A stretch of DNA of 64,000 nt. Source: Nocardia fluminea. GTDB lineage: Bacteria > Actinomycetota > Actinomycetes > Mycobacteriales > Mycobacteriaceae. The notes beneath the pieces were generated by a model, which worked only from the letters and a program-made list of their open reading frames with translations, did no database searches and was not told where the DNA came from. Numbering within the stretch: position 1 is the stretch's first letter; every line of letters starts with the position of its first letter. The stretch is from NCBI RefSeq assembly GCF_002846365.1, contig NZ_PJMW01000003.1, forward strand, positions 186,001-250,000, written 5' to 3'. The position numbers and the translations under genes were made by a program. This document shows, in pieces, positions 1 to 8,110 of this stretch.

Positions 1-315
1 ATTCAGCGAAACACCGGGGTCTTGGGGGATCAACCCGATCTGGGCCCCACGAATCGCCCGTAGCTCCCGGTCTCCCGCCCTGGCCAGGTCCCGGCCACCG
101 AACTGGATCCGGCCCGCGTCGATGTGCCCTGCGGCAGGCAGCAACCCGGTGATGGCATGTGCGGTCGAGCTCTTGCCCGAACCGGATTCGCCGACCAGTG
201 CGACGATCTCGCCCGGCGCGATGTCCAGATCGACCGCGCCCACCGCGCGCACCCGGCCGGTGCTGGTGCGGTACGAGATCGACAGGCCACGTACTTCCAG
301 CAGATTCGCGGTCAT
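1..315 (-). CDS. Peptide/nickel-type ABC transporter ATP-binding protein, N-terminal part (partial)
   Basis: The first 105 residues of an ABC ATPase are present; the gene runs off the left edge, so the C-terminal part (signature, Walker B) is missing. The start MTANLLEVRGLSISY is followed by the Walker A loop GESGSGKSS at about residues 46-54 and a Q-loop region reading IGLIPQDP near residue 96. This is the DppD/OppD style of ATPase that powers oligopeptide importers. Its ATG overlaps the stop of the upstream permease by ATGA, so it is translationally coupled as the last visible gene of the importer operon. The substrate cannot be read from the sequence. Confidence 0.9.
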   Translation of the reverse strand, partial: MTANLLEVRGLSISYRTSTGRVRAVGAVDLDIAPGEIVALVGESGSGKSSTAHAITGLLPAAGHIDAGRIQFGGRDLARAGDRELRAIRGAQIGLIPQDPGVSLN

Positions 316-1220
316 CGCCGATTCGCCCACTCTCCATCGAGTGCCCGTGCGATCCGGTTGGTCGCGAGCACGACGAACGCCACCATCAGGCCCGACATCG
401 TCGAGATCCACCACGCGTTGGCCAGATAATTGCGCCCGCTCGAGATGAGCGAGCCCCACTCCGGTGCCGGGGGCACCGCGCCGTAACCGAGAAAACTCAG
501 CGACGATACCGCCAGCACGGCGGTGCCCAGATCCAACGTGGCCAGCACCATCACGGGGCCGATCGCGTTCGGCAGCACGTGCCGACCGAGCACCGTGTAC
601 CAGCGCGCACCCGAGGACCACGCGGCCTCGACGAACACAGCTTGCCGTAATCGCAGCACCTCGGCGCGCATCACCCGGGCGAAGCCGGCCACGCTGGCGA
701 CCCCCACCGCGATCGCGACCTTCACGGTGCCGTAGCCGAGCGCGGTCACCAGGGCCAGCGACAGGAACAGCGACGGAATCGACAGCAGCACATCGGCGAA
801 GCGCATCAGCACGTCGTCTACCCAGCGGCCGACGAACCCGGCGATCAGCCCCATCGCGCCCCCGACGACAAACGCGACAGCTACCGCGATCACCGTGGCC
901 TGCAACGACAGCGCGGTGCCGTGCACGACGCGGGTGAACAAGTCGCGGCCGAGTTCGTCGGTGCCGAACCAGTGCTCACCGCTGGGCGGGGCGAAGATCT
1001 CCGACGCAACGCCGAACAGCGGATCCCGGGAGGTGAACAACGTGGGCCACAATGCCGCCAGCACGACCAGCACCAGCGTCACCACCGAGAGCACCAGGCC
1101 TGGCCGGTACAGCAGAAATCGCGGCAGTCGGCGCCAGTCGAAACCCGTACGGTGCTCGTCGTCGAAGTCGTCGATGACGGTTCGGGCCACGGCGGCCTCG
1201 GCCAGCACGATGTCGGTCAC
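312..1220 (-). CDS. ABC transporter permease, DppC-like
   Basis: This 302-residue inner-membrane permease has a short cytoplasmic N-terminus (MTDIVLAEAAVARTV), a first membrane span near residues 35-55 and five further spans. The EAA loop for docking the ATPase is at about residues 198-215 (EAAWSSGARWYTVLGRHVLP). Length and layout fit the BPD_transp_1 DppC/OppC family that pairs with a DppB protein in peptide or nickel import. It overlaps the preceding permease and the following ATPase by four bases each (ATGA), typical of one polycistronic unit. Confidence 0.92.
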   Translation of the reverse strand: MTDIVLAEAAVARTVIDDFDDEHRTGFDWRRLPRFLLYRPGLVLSVVTLVLVVLAALWPTLFTSRDPLFGVASEIFAPPSGEHWFGTDELGRDLFTRVVHGTALSLQATVIAVAVAFVVGGAMGLIAGFVGRWVDDVLMRFADVLLSIPSLFLSLALVTALGYGTVKVAIAVGVASVAGFARVMRAEVLRLRQAVFVEAAWSSGARWYTVLGRHVLPNAIGPVMVLATLDLGTAVLAVSSLSFLGYGAVPPAPEWGSLISSGRNYLANAWWISTMSGLMVAFVVLATNRIARALDGEWANRR

Positions 1221-2170
1221 GCGTAACTCCTCGGGCGCGCGACCACGATCCGCGGGTCGAGCACCGGGTAGATCAGGTCGACGATCAGATTCACGACGAC
1301 GAACACGAACGCGCCGAACACCACAACGCCCTGCACGAGCGGAATGTCCTGCACGCTCACCGCGCCGGCCATCACGCGTCCGAGTCCGTTGCGCGAGAAC
1401 ACCGTCTCGATCACCACCGCGCTGGCCACCAGCTGCCCGACGAGCAGTCCGACGATGGTGAGCGCGGGCAGCGACGCACTGCGCAGCGCGTGGCGCAGAT
1501 GGACCCGGATCCGGCCGGCACCCTTGGCCCGCGCGGTTTGCACGAACGGCGCGTCCAGGGTGGCCAGCAGACTCTTCGCCAGTACCTGCGCGATCAGCGC
1601 TCCGGTGGGAATGGCCAAGGTGACCGCGGGCAGCACCAGCCCGGCCAGTCCGGCGTTGCCGAACGCGGGGAACAACCGAATGCGAAACGACAGCAACTGC
1701 ACCAGCATCAGGCCCGCCCAGAACGACGGGATCGAGATCGCCAGCGGCGGCACCGACAGCAGCACCTGCCGCAACCAGCGCCGCGAGGTGTAGGTGGCCG
1801 ATACGGCGAGCCCGCCGCCGAACAGCACCGCGAGCACGAGCGCCGCTGCCGTGAGCTGCAGAGTCGGCGGCAGCGCCGCGGCGATCGTGCCGGTCACCGA
1901 CCGGCCCGTGGCCACCGAATCACCGAAGTCACCGACCAGCGCCCGGCCCAGATAGTCGAAGTACTGCACCACGATCGGCTTGTCGAAGCCGTACTGCGCC
2001 CGCAATGCGGCGAGCTCGGCCGGGTCCACCGGCGAGGAGGTCAGCCCGCCGCCCGCCATCGCCGACACCGGGTCACCCGGCAGGAATTCCAGTACGAAGA
2101 ACGACACCGTGTACGCCGCCCACAGCACCCCGACCGCCTGGGCGAGGCGGCGCAACACATACCGCCCCAT
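1217..2170 (-). CDS. ABC transporter permease, DppB-like
   Basis: This 317-residue permease starts MGRYVLRRLAQAVGVLW, the usual N-terminal helix of DppB/OppB proteins, followed by the family motif FFVLEFLPGDP at about residues 24-34. The periplasmic part carries AALRAQYGFDKPIVVQYFDYL, also typical of the family. The EAA loop is at about residues 218-240 (ARAKGAGRIRVHLRHALR). It lies six bases after the binding-protein gene with a GGAG element inside the intergenic space, and overlaps the DppC-like gene by ATGA. It forms the transmembrane channel with the DppC-like protein; the substrate is unknown. Confidence 0.92.
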   Translation of the reverse strand: MGRYVLRRLAQAVGVLWAAYTVSFFVLEFLPGDPVSAMAGGGLTSSPVDPAELAALRAQYGFDKPIVVQYFDYLGRALVGDFGDSVATGRSVTGTIAAALPPTLQLTAAALVLAVLFGGGLAVSATYTSRRWLRQVLLSVPPLAISIPSFWAGLMLVQLLSFRIRLFPAFGNAGLAGLVLPAVTLAIPTGALIAQVLAKSLLATLDAPFVQTARAKGAGRIRVHLRHALRSASLPALTIVGLLVGQLVASAVVIETVFSRNGLGRVMAGAVSVQDIPLVQGVVVFGAFVFVVVNLIVDLIYPVLDPRIVVARPRSYA

Positions 2171-2176
2171 GCCGGT

Positions 2177-3793
2177 TCAGCTCCGCCAGGTGTCGTGCAG
2201 CCGAGTCCGGCTCGACGACTCGAAGGTCAGCCCGTGCACGGTCGGCGCCGCCGCGAGCACTGTCTCGAGTTCCACCACCGGGATCACATACGCGTTGCGC
2301 ACCACCAGTTGCTGAGCCTGCTCCACCAGAGGCGCGCGCTTGACCGGATCGGCCTCGGCCGCCTGGGCGGTGAGCAGGCCGTCGAGCTCGCTCGGCGGCA
2401 ACCGGTAGGCGTTGACCTGCTGGGTCGAGTACAGCGTGCGCAGGCAGTCGGGGTCGGCCCGGCTCAGGTCGCCGCCCCACAGCCCGTCGAAATCACCGGA
2501 CCCGAGCAGCGCCGGGAACTGCGTGACCTGGAGCTCTTGGAGCTGCAACTCCACCCCGACCACCTTGAGCTGCTGCTGAACCAGCTCCAGTGCCGCCCGA
2601 GTGTTCTGGGAGTTGTTGAACCACACCACGGTCAGACTCAGCCGGGTGCCGTCCTTGCGCCGGATGCCGTCACTACCTACCTGCCAGCCCGCCGCGTCCA
2701 GCAGTGACTTGGACCGGGCCACATCCAGGGCGAGATCCGCCGACAGGTCGGTGTAGCCGGGAGTCGTGTGCGAGAGGATGCCCGTGGCGGGCACTGTTCC
2801 GCTGGCGAAGACCGCTTCCACGACCTGACGCCGGTCGACCGCCGCCTGAATCGCCTTGCGCACCTGCGCATCACGCAGGATCGGCCGAGAGTTGTTGAGA
2901 CCGAGGTTGAACACCGCTCCCGGATGGGATCGGGTGAGCAGGGAGATGCCCGACGCCTTCAACCCGGCTTCGTCGGCTCGACCGAGGCCGGTGGCGACGT
3001 CGAGCTGCCCGGACTGCACACTGCCCGCACGCACCCCGGATTCGGGGATGACGGTGAACTCGATGGAGTCGAGGTAGGCCTCACCCTGCTTGCTCCACAA
3101 CGGCGAGCCCCACCCGTAGCCGACCCGCTTGGTGATCGTGATCGACTGATTGGGAACGTATTTCGACAACACGAAAGGCCCGGAGCCGATCACGCCGTCG
3201 CTGCAGCGCTGCTGAGGCGTCTTCGCCGCGTCGGCGGTCGAGATCAGGCCGAGTGCGGCGGTCGAGGTTGCCTGCAGGAACTGCGCGTTGGGCTGTTCGA
3301 AGGTGACCTTGGCGGTGTGCTCGTCGATCACCTCCGTACCGACGTACCCGGTGACATAGCCCTTGGACAGGATGGCGAGCGCGCCCAGCTTCGGGATCGC
3401 ATCGAAATTCGCCTTCACCACTTGCGCGTTCAGCGGAGTGCCGTCGCTGAAGGTGACGTCGGACCGCAGCCGGAAGGTGAACGACTTGGCGTCGGGGCTG
3501 ACCTCCCAGCTCTGCGCCAGCCACGGCACCGGCCGACCGGTAGCCGGATCCTGGTCGGTCAGCGAATCGACCGTCTCGCGCAGCGAATACAGGGTGTCGC
3601 TGCTGCCGACCTGCTGGGGATCGACGCAGCCCGCGTCGGAGGCCACCGAGAACCGCAGCGTGCCACCGGATCTCGGTGGTCCGGCATCGCCGCCTCGGTC
3701 GCCACCGGTGCCACAGGCCCCGGTGAACAGGGTGACCGCGGCCGCCGACACCACGGCACAGCGAATCGACTTCGAACGCACAACACTGCTCAC
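2177..3793 (-). CDS. ABC transporter substrate-binding lipoprotein (SBP_bac_5 family)
   Basis: A GTG start at 3793 is chosen because GAGG lies about 9 bases upstream and it gives a clean lipoprotein signal, VSSVVRSKSIRC followed by a hydrophobic stretch and the lipobox LFTGAC, with Cys27 as the lipidated residue. An in-frame ATG at 3859 would add 22 residues that do not fit a signal peptide. The mature part (about 510 residues) has the family-5 opening GGTLRFSVASDAGCVDPQQ and the SYEV-type block WEVSPDAKSFTFRLRSDVTFSDGTPL. It is expected to be anchored outside the membrane and to deliver a peptide-like ligand to the permeases encoded just downstream. It is first in the operon and divergent from the SnoaL-like gene at 4037. 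Confidence 0.9.
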   Translation of the reverse strand: MSSVVRSKSIRCAVVSAAAVTLFTGACGTGGDRGGDAGPPRSGGTLRFSVASDAGCVDPQQVGSSDTLYSLRETVDSLTDQDPATGRPVPWLAQSWEVSPDAKSFTFRLRSDVTFSDGTPLNAQVVKANFDAIPKLGALAILSKGYVTGYVGTEVIDEHTAKVTFEQPNAQFLQATSTAALGLISTADAAKTPQQRCSDGVIGSGPFVLSKYVPNQSITITKRVGYGWGSPLWSKQGEAYLDSIEFTVIPESGVRAGSVQSGQLDVATGLGRADEAGLKASGISLLTRSHPGAVFNLGLNNSRPILRDAQVRKAIQAAVDRRQVVEAVFASGTVPATGILSHTTPGYTDLSADLALDVARSKSLLDAAGWQVGSDGIRRKDGTRLSLTVVWFNNSQNTRAALELVQQQLKVVGVELQLQELQVTQFPALLGSGDFDGLWGGDLSRADPDCLRTLYSTQQVNAYRLPPSELDGLLTAQAAEADPVKRAPLVEQAQQLVVRNAYVIPVVELETVLAAAPTVHGLTFESSSRTRLHDTWRS

Positions 3794-3954
3794 GCCAGAA
3801 TTCCTCTGTCTACTGCCCGGATTCACGTGGGACTCACGGCGGGCGACACGACGAAACATTTCACAGGTCGAAATACCCGGTCAACAATTCCGATCACCTC
3901 GCTCGAAATACATCGTCGCACCGAATAGCGCGGTACACCATCGGACGGTGTCGG

Positions 3955-3985
3955 GCACCGTGCTAGCTTCGCACCGTGTCGATAA
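3955..3985. promoter_or_regulatory. Divergent promoter region with direct repeat GCACCGTG and a GATAAT box
   Basis: The 243-bp space between the divergent binding-protein gene (3793) and SnoaL-like gene (4037) holds two copies of GCACCGTG, at 3955-3962 and 3971-3978. A TATAAT-like GATAAT follows at 3980-3985, about 50 bases before the 4037 start. A further imperfect inverted repeat (ACACC...GGTGT) lies at 3934-3951. These are plausible operator and -10 elements for the rightward gene; which protein binds is not known. Confidence 0.4.
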
Positions 3986-4036
3986 TCGAACGACGCGCCG
4001 CGCGATGTGTTGTCGTCCGGCAGAGAAAGGACCGAC

Positions 4037-4519
4037 GTGACCGCTGTACAGGACAATCTGCTCGCCACGATCGAAGCGGAGCGGGCGATCTTCCGAACGT
4101 TCTACAAATTCTTCCGGATCGCCGACACGCAGGAGAGCGAGCGGTTCAGCGAGTGCTTCACCCCTGACGCGCTGATCGAGTACCGGATCATGCCCGGCCC
4201 GCCGGTGCTGTTCCACGGCCGCGACGAGTTCACCGATCACATGAGCCGGGTGCCCAAGTCGCAGCGCTCCCTGGTCGCCCATGTCATCGGTCAGGCGACC
4301 ATCGAGTGGAACGGCGATAAACCCCTGCTCACGGCCTATGCGACCGTGTGGCACTGGTTCTCCAGCACCGCTGCGACCGACGTGGGCCGACCGGCCGATT
4401 GGGTCGTCATCGGACTGGTCCAGGACGAGTTCGAGCAGTACGAGGGTGAGTGGCTTATCTCGCATCGGGACGTGCGACATGTCGCGGGCAGGGTCGCCGC
4501 GGGCCACGGCCCCGGCTGA
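4037..4519 (+). CDS. SnoaL-like / nuclear transport factor 2 family protein
   Basis: This is a 160-residue protein of the NTF2/SnoaL-like cone fold. The GTG at 4037 is preferred because GAAAGGA sits 6-12 bases upstream; an in-frame ATG at 4007 has no such site. The pattern AERAIFRTFYKFFRIADTQESERFSECFTPDALIEYRI, a conserved W-H pair (ATVWHWF) and the final WLISHRDVRHVAG match SnoaL-type small hydratase/cyclase proteins. Members act as polyketide cyclases, dehydratases or isomerases in aromatic metabolism. It stands alone, ends in a strong hairpin (4544-4579), and precedes an operon with a second SnoaL-like gene. Exact reaction unknown. Confidence 0.75.
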   Translation: MTAVQDNLLATIEAERAIFRTFYKFFRIADTQESERFSECFTPDALIEYRIMPGPPVLFHGRDEFTDHMSRVPKSQRSLVAHVIGQATIEWNGDKPLLTAYATVWHWFSSTAATDVGRPADWVVIGLVQDEFEQYEGEWLISHRDVRHVAGRVAAGHGPG

Positions 4520-4543
4520 ACAGCATCCAGCACCACCGCCGGC

Positions 4544-4579
4544 GATCGGGCCGGACTCGTCGGCGAGTCCGGCCCGATC
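4544..4579 (+). terminator. Hairpin terminator after the SnoaL-like gene
   Basis: A perfect 16-bp inverted repeat (GATCGGGCCGGACTCG, loop TCGG, then its complement) begins 24 bases after the stop at 4519. There is no clear T-tract, as is common in high-GC actinobacteria. Confidence 0.75.
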
Positions 4580-4626
4580 TCGCGTACACAGGACTTTGCC
4601 GTATCGGTTCGGCGAATTGTTCGGAC

Positions 4627-4710
4627 ACATCGGTGACAATATGTTCCGGTGACATCGGAAACAATTCACCTCATCGATTTCCGACTCCACGATCGAACTG
4701 TCACCGATGT
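4627..4710. promoter_or_regulatory. Paired 12-bp inverted repeats (possible operator)
   Basis: ACATCGGTGACA (4627-4638) and its perfect complement TGTCACCGATGT (4699-4710) are separated by 60 bases; a related half-site, CCGGTGACATCGG, lies between them at 4646-4658. Spaced repeats of one half-site suggest cooperative binding of a dimeric regulator, for example the MarR protein encoded at 5445. That link is inference. Confidence 0.4.
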
Positions 4711-4768
4711 TTCGGCAACACTTTCTCGACCGTCCAGGTGATATCGGAGCCCTGCGGGTGCGGGAGCC

Positions 4769-4796
4769 GAAACCTACGGTCGAACCGCAGGGTTTC
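4769..4796. promoter_or_regulatory. Shared near-palindromic box, copy 1 (upstream of the SnoaL-MarR-Rieske operon)
   Basis: CTACGGTCGAACCGCAGG at 4774-4791 is a near-inverted repeat (CTACGG-N5-CCGCAG) with outer arms GAAACC/GGTTTC. The same 18-mer with two changes lies at 26954-26971 upstream of the polyketide operon. Distance to the next start codon is about 132 bases here and about 141 there, so both are probably recognised by one regulator. Confidence 0.6.
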
Positions 4797-4923
4797 CTAG
4801 GCGATCTTGTGACCTCCGAATATCTCGTGCGAAGGTGATTTCAGCCCGGCCACAGAATCACGACAGCCGAGGTTTGCTGGAGTCTGCTCCGGCTCGTGTA
4901 CGGAAACGAGAGGTGCCACAGCG

Positions 4924-5415
4924 ATGTCAGAAGTCCTGGACCTGGTCGGGCAGGTCGAGCAGCTCACCGAACGACTCGAGACGCTCGAAGCCGTCCGCGC
5001 GCTGAACACCTTGCGCCACGACCTACCCCGCCACATCAACGAGGGCAGGTGGAACCAGGTCGGCGAACTGTTCAGCGCCGACGCCTTTCTCGACTACCGC
5101 CATCTCGGCCAGGCGCAAGGGCGAGCCGCCATCCAGGCGTACTTCGCCGGGCTGCCACAGCTCATCGAAGACAACAGCCCGGCGGGGCAGGTGCTGGTCA
5201 AGCAGTTCCTGCACGGGCACGACGTGGAGATCCTCGGCGAGCGAGCCACCGGGGTGTCGTTCTTCGAGGAGAAGGTCGTCTTCGACACCGAAAGCTCTTT
5301 TGTGGCAGGCAAGTTCACCGACGAGTACGTCCGCGAGGGCGGACGGTGGCGCTTCGCGCGCATCGTGCTCGACCTGTACTGGGTCATCCCGTACTCGCGT
5401 GGCTGGCAGCAGTAG
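4924..5415 (+). CDS. SnoaL-like domain protein (SnoaL_4 type)
   Basis: This 163-residue protein opens with a heptad-like helix (VEQLTERLETLEAVRALNTLRHDLPRHIN) followed by the NTF2-like core: GRWNQVGELFSADAFLDYRHLGQAQGRAAIQAYF, then FTDEYVREGGRWRFARIVLDLYWVIPY. The conserved Tyr/His pocket and helix order fit the SnoaL_4 group, which includes dehydratases and steroid or aromatic isomerases. GAGAGGTGCC precedes the ATG. It is first in a five-gene operon (gaps 29, 16, 40 and 12 bases) with MarR, LLM, Rieske oxygenase and reductase genes. That setting suggests a role in modifying an aromatic or polyketide substrate; the reaction is not determined. Confidence 0.75.
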   Translation: MSEVLDLVGQVEQLTERLETLEAVRALNTLRHDLPRHINEGRWNQVGELFSADAFLDYRHLGQAQGRAAIQAYFAGLPQLIEDNSPAGQVLVKQFLHGHDVEILGERATGVSFFEEKVVFDTESSFVAGKFTDEYVREGGRWRFARIVLDLYWVIPYSRGWQQ

Positions 5416-5444
5416 CCGTCCCTTCGACCACAGAGAGGCTCGTC

Positions 5445-5870
5445 ATGCTCCAGAAGAACACGACCAAGCGCATCGGGTACTGGCTGCTGTACCTGCACCA
5501 GCAGTTCGACGCCGCCACCGGTGCGCTGCTGCACGAGCAGAAGCTCACCCGCCGCGACTGGCAGATCCTGCACGCCCTGCAGATCGGTCTGAGCAGCGTC
5601 ACCGAACTCGACGCGGCGTTCGCACCGTTCCTGGTCGCCGATGGCGCTCGAACCTATCAGCCGATCGTCGACGACTTCACCGGCCGCGGCTGGGTCGAGG
5701 ACTCCGGTGCGGCACTGCGGCTCACCGCCGCGGGCGAGGCGGCGCACGAGCGTGCCGAAGCCCTGGTGAACGCCCACGCCGAGGAGTCACTGCGCGGCAT
5801 CACCGAGGAGGAATTCCTCGCCGCGAACGCGGTCCTGGCCAAGATCGCCGACAACATCGCCACCGAATGA
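5445..5870 (+). CDS. MarR-type winged-helix regulator
   Basis: This 141-residue protein reads MLQKNTTKRIGYWLLYLHQQFDAATGALLHEQKLTRRDWQILHALQIG at its N-terminus. The layout of N-terminal dimerisation helices, LTRRDWQILHAL, a central wing (GRGWVEDSGAALRLTAAGEAAHERA) and a C-terminal helix is that of MarR-family repressors. The ATG at 5445 follows CAGAGAGG. MarR proteins usually repress the operon that contains them and are released by small phenolic ligands; candidate sites are the repeats in 4627-4796. The recognition helix is divergent, so family assignment rests on overall pattern. Confidence 0.7.
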   Translation: MLQKNTTKRIGYWLLYLHQQFDAATGALLHEQKLTRRDWQILHALQIGLSSVTELDAAFAPFLVADGARTYQPIVDDFTGRGWVEDSGAALRLTAAGEAAHERAEALVNAHAEESLRGITEEEFLAANAVLAKIADNIATE

Positions 5871-5886
5871 GTTCGCGAGGAGCGCC

Positions 5887-6774
5887 ATGACTTCCCTGTA
5901 CGACCGACCGTTCCGCTTCGGCCTCTGCCTGTTCACCCCGTCCACCAGGGCGGAATGGATCGCCAAGGTACGCAGGGCCGAGGAACTGGGCTACGACGTC
6001 ATCTCGGTGTCGGACCACCTCGGCATGCCCGCGCCGATTCCGACCCTGTTGCTGGCCGCGGAGGCCACCGAGCGGATCCGAATCGGCACGCTCGTGTTCA
6101 ACACGGCCTTCTACCACCCGACGGTGCTGGCCCGCGACCTCGCCACCGTCGACCGGTACTCGGGCGGCCGGGTGGAACTCGGGCTCGGCGCCGGCTACGA
6201 CCGCGCGCAGTTCGACGCGGCCGGAATCCCGTTTCCCACTGCGGGCGAACGGGTTTCCCAGCTGGAGCGCACGGTCGCCGAGTTCCGTAAACCGACGTCC
6301 GAGCTCGACCAGTACGCCCGGTTCGAACAACCCGGCGGCCCGCCGATCCTGATCGCCGGCCGCGGCGCACGGGTCCTGCGGCTGGCGGCCGCCCACGCCG
6401 ACATCATCGCCTTCACCGGCACCACCGAGGTGCGCGACGGCGACGGGCTGAAACTGGGTGGCATCACCGAGGTCACCGACCGGATCGACTACGTGCGTGG
6501 ACTGCTCGGCGACCGGATCGATCAGGTGGAGTTCAACATTCCCATCCACAAGGTGCTGCCCAAGGGCGCGACCGACGGCGTGACCGATGTCTGGCAGAAC
6601 CGGCTCGACCTCACACCCGACGAGCTCGCCGAGCTGCCGTCACTGCTGTTCGGCACCCCCGAGGAGAACGCCGACACCCTGCGCGAACGGCGCAAGACCC
6701 TCGGCCTGACCTACTACACGGTGCTCGAACCCGAGATGGAGGCCTTCGCCCCGATCATCCAGGCGCTCCGATAA
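5887..6774 (+). CDS. LLM-class F420-dependent oxidoreductase
   Basis: This 295-residue luciferase-like TIM-barrel protein has FRFGLCLFTPSTRAEWIAKVRRAEELGYDVISVSDHLG at its N-terminus and the family block LATVDRYSGGRVELGLGAGYDRAQFDAAGIPFP at about residues 79-115. These proteins reduce or oxidise substrates with F420H2 or FMNH2; the SDHLG segment and short length favour the F420-dependent actinobacterial subgroup. It sits 16 bases after the MarR gene and 40 bases before the Rieske oxygenase gene. The substrate is unknown. A second, different LLM protein is encoded at 12688-13704 in the polyketide operon. Confidence 0.85.
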   Translation: MTSLYDRPFRFGLCLFTPSTRAEWIAKVRRAEELGYDVISVSDHLGMPAPIPTLLLAAEATERIRIGTLVFNTAFYHPTVLARDLATVDRYSGGRVELGLGAGYDRAQFDAAGIPFPTAGERVSQLERTVAEFRKPTSELDQYARFEQPGGPPILIAGRGARVLRLAAAHADIIAFTGTTEVRDGDGLKLGGITEVTDRIDYVRGLLGDRIDQVEFNIPIHKVLPKGATDGVTDVWQNRLDLTPDELAELPSLLFGTPEENADTLRERRKTLGLTYYTVLEPEMEAFAPIIQALR

Positions 6775-6814
6775 CGGGGCAGCACACCGTCTTTCGCACG
6801 CGGAGGAGACCGAC

Positions 6815-8098
6815 ATGACCGAACCATCCACGGTGGACACCGGCACCGGGTACGGCCGCAAGGCCCCGTCCTACGACACCCGGCTGACCGAGGTCGGCCC
6901 CGGCACACCGATGGGCGAGGCGCTGCGACGGTACTGGCACCCGATCGCCACCTCGGCCACCCTCACCGCCGAAGCACCCCATCGCACCCGCGTCCTCGGC
7001 GAGGATCTGGTCGTCTTCCGGGACGGAAGCGGCCGCGCGGGTGTGGTTTTCGAGCGTTGCGCGCACCGCGGTGCCAGTCTGTTCTTCGGCCGGATCGAGG
7101 ACGACGGGCTGCGCTGCGGCTATCACGGCTGGAAATACGATGTGCAGGGGCGATGCCTCGAGCAAGCGTGTGAGCCGGATCGCGGCAAGCGCCGCGATGC
7201 CGCGCGGCAGCCGTGGTATCCGGTGGAGGAACGCTACGGACTGGTGTTCGTCTACATGGGGCCGCCCGACCGCAAGCCCGTGCTGCCGCGCTACGACGTG
7301 CTCGAGGACCTCGCCGAGGGCGAGCGGTACTTCGCCGAATGGCCGTTCCCCGGATTGTCGGTCACCGGCGCCGAGCAGGATTTCCACTGGCTGCTGATCT
7401 ACGAGAACACGATCGACCCGGTGCACATCAACTGGCTGCACTCCCAGCACAGCGGCTACCAATTCCTCGGCACCGGCACCACCGGCTTCCCCGAGGACTT
7501 CTTCGATCCCTACACCTTGCCGGGCCGGGTCAGCTATGACCGCACCGATTTCGGTGCGAAGTACGGCGTGAGGTTCCTGGACAGGGAACGGGACGGAGAG
7601 CGGACCGAACGGGTGTGGGGCGCCGAGCTGCACCTGCCCAATGCGACGGTGCTGCCGGACTGGGTCGAGCTGACCCCGGACACCAAGGCCGACATGGTGA
7701 TCTGGGCTGTCCCGATCGACGACACCCGTCATCGCGCGTTCTTCTCCATCCGCGCGAGCGATCCCGCACGCGTGCAACGGTTCCTGTTCGGCATCACCCA
7801 GGACGGCAAGAACGCCTGGGAGCTGACCGACCAGGAACGTCAGCGCTTCCCCGGTGACGGGGAGATCATGACCTCGCAGGGTCCGGTCGCGCTGCACTCC
7901 GAGGAGACCTTGGCGACAACGGATCGCGGCGTGGTGCTGCTGCGCCGGTTGCTGCGGACGATGATCGACGACGTGGAGGCGGGGCGCGATCCGCAGGGGG
8001 TGAGTCTGGTCGAGGAACCTGTGCGGCGCACCCAAGCGGGTCTGTTCACCCTCGCCACCGACGCCGCGGACGCGACCGTGCCGGCGGCCCGTGTCTGA
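6815..8098 (+). CDS. Rieske non-haem iron oxygenase, alpha-subunit type
   Basis: This 427-residue oxygenase has a Rieske [2Fe-2S] site, C82-x-H84 and C101-x2-H104 (RCAHRGASLF ... RCGYHGW), and a mononuclear iron site region DPVHINWLHSQH with H204 and H209. The N-terminal MGEALRRYWHPIATSATL and overall length match phthalate 4,5-dioxygenase-like or O-demethylase oxygenases that work with one reductase carrying its own ferredoxin domain. Such a reductase is encoded 12 bases downstream. It would hydroxylate, demethylate or open an aromatic ring; whether in catabolism or in tailoring of the nearby polyketide is open. GGAGGAGA precedes the ATG. Confidence 0.9.
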   Translation: MTEPSTVDTGTGYGRKAPSYDTRLTEVGPGTPMGEALRRYWHPIATSATLTAEAPHRTRVLGEDLVVFRDGSGRAGVVFERCAHRGASLFFGRIEDDGLRCGYHGWKYDVQGRCLEQACEPDRGKRRDAARQPWYPVEERYGLVFVYMGPPDRKPVLPRYDVLEDLAEGERYFAEWPFPGLSVTGAEQDFHWLLIYENTIDPVHINWLHSQHSGYQFLGTGTTGFPEDFFDPYTLPGRVSYDRTDFGAKYGVRFLDRERDGERTERVWGAELHLPNATVLPDWVELTPDTKADMVIWAVPIDDTRHRAFFSIRASDPARVQRFLFGITQDGKNAWELTDQERQRFPGDGEIMTSQGPVALHSEETLATTDRGVVLLRRLLRTMIDDVEAGRDPQGVSLVEEPVRRTQAGLFTLATDAADATVPAARV

Positions 8099-8110
8099 CC
8101 CGGACACCCC

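Larger units (their letters stand above)
4520..4923 (+). other. 404-bp intergenic regulatory region
   Basis: No gene is visible. After the hairpin at 4544-4579 comes a less GC-rich stretch with several inverted repeats: ACATCGGTGACA at 4627-4638 matched by its exact complement at 4699-4710, a TTCCG-N7-CGGAA element at 4644-4660, and the near-palindrome at 4774-4790 that recurs upstream of the polyketide operon. It is the control region of the 4924-9055 operon. Confidence 0.7.

Noticed and set aside
4037..4519. Ring-hydroxylating dioxygenase beta subunit
   Set aside because: The NTF2-like fold fits, but the Rieske oxygenase at 6815 is of the alpha-only type with a PDR-style reductase, and this gene is outside its operon.
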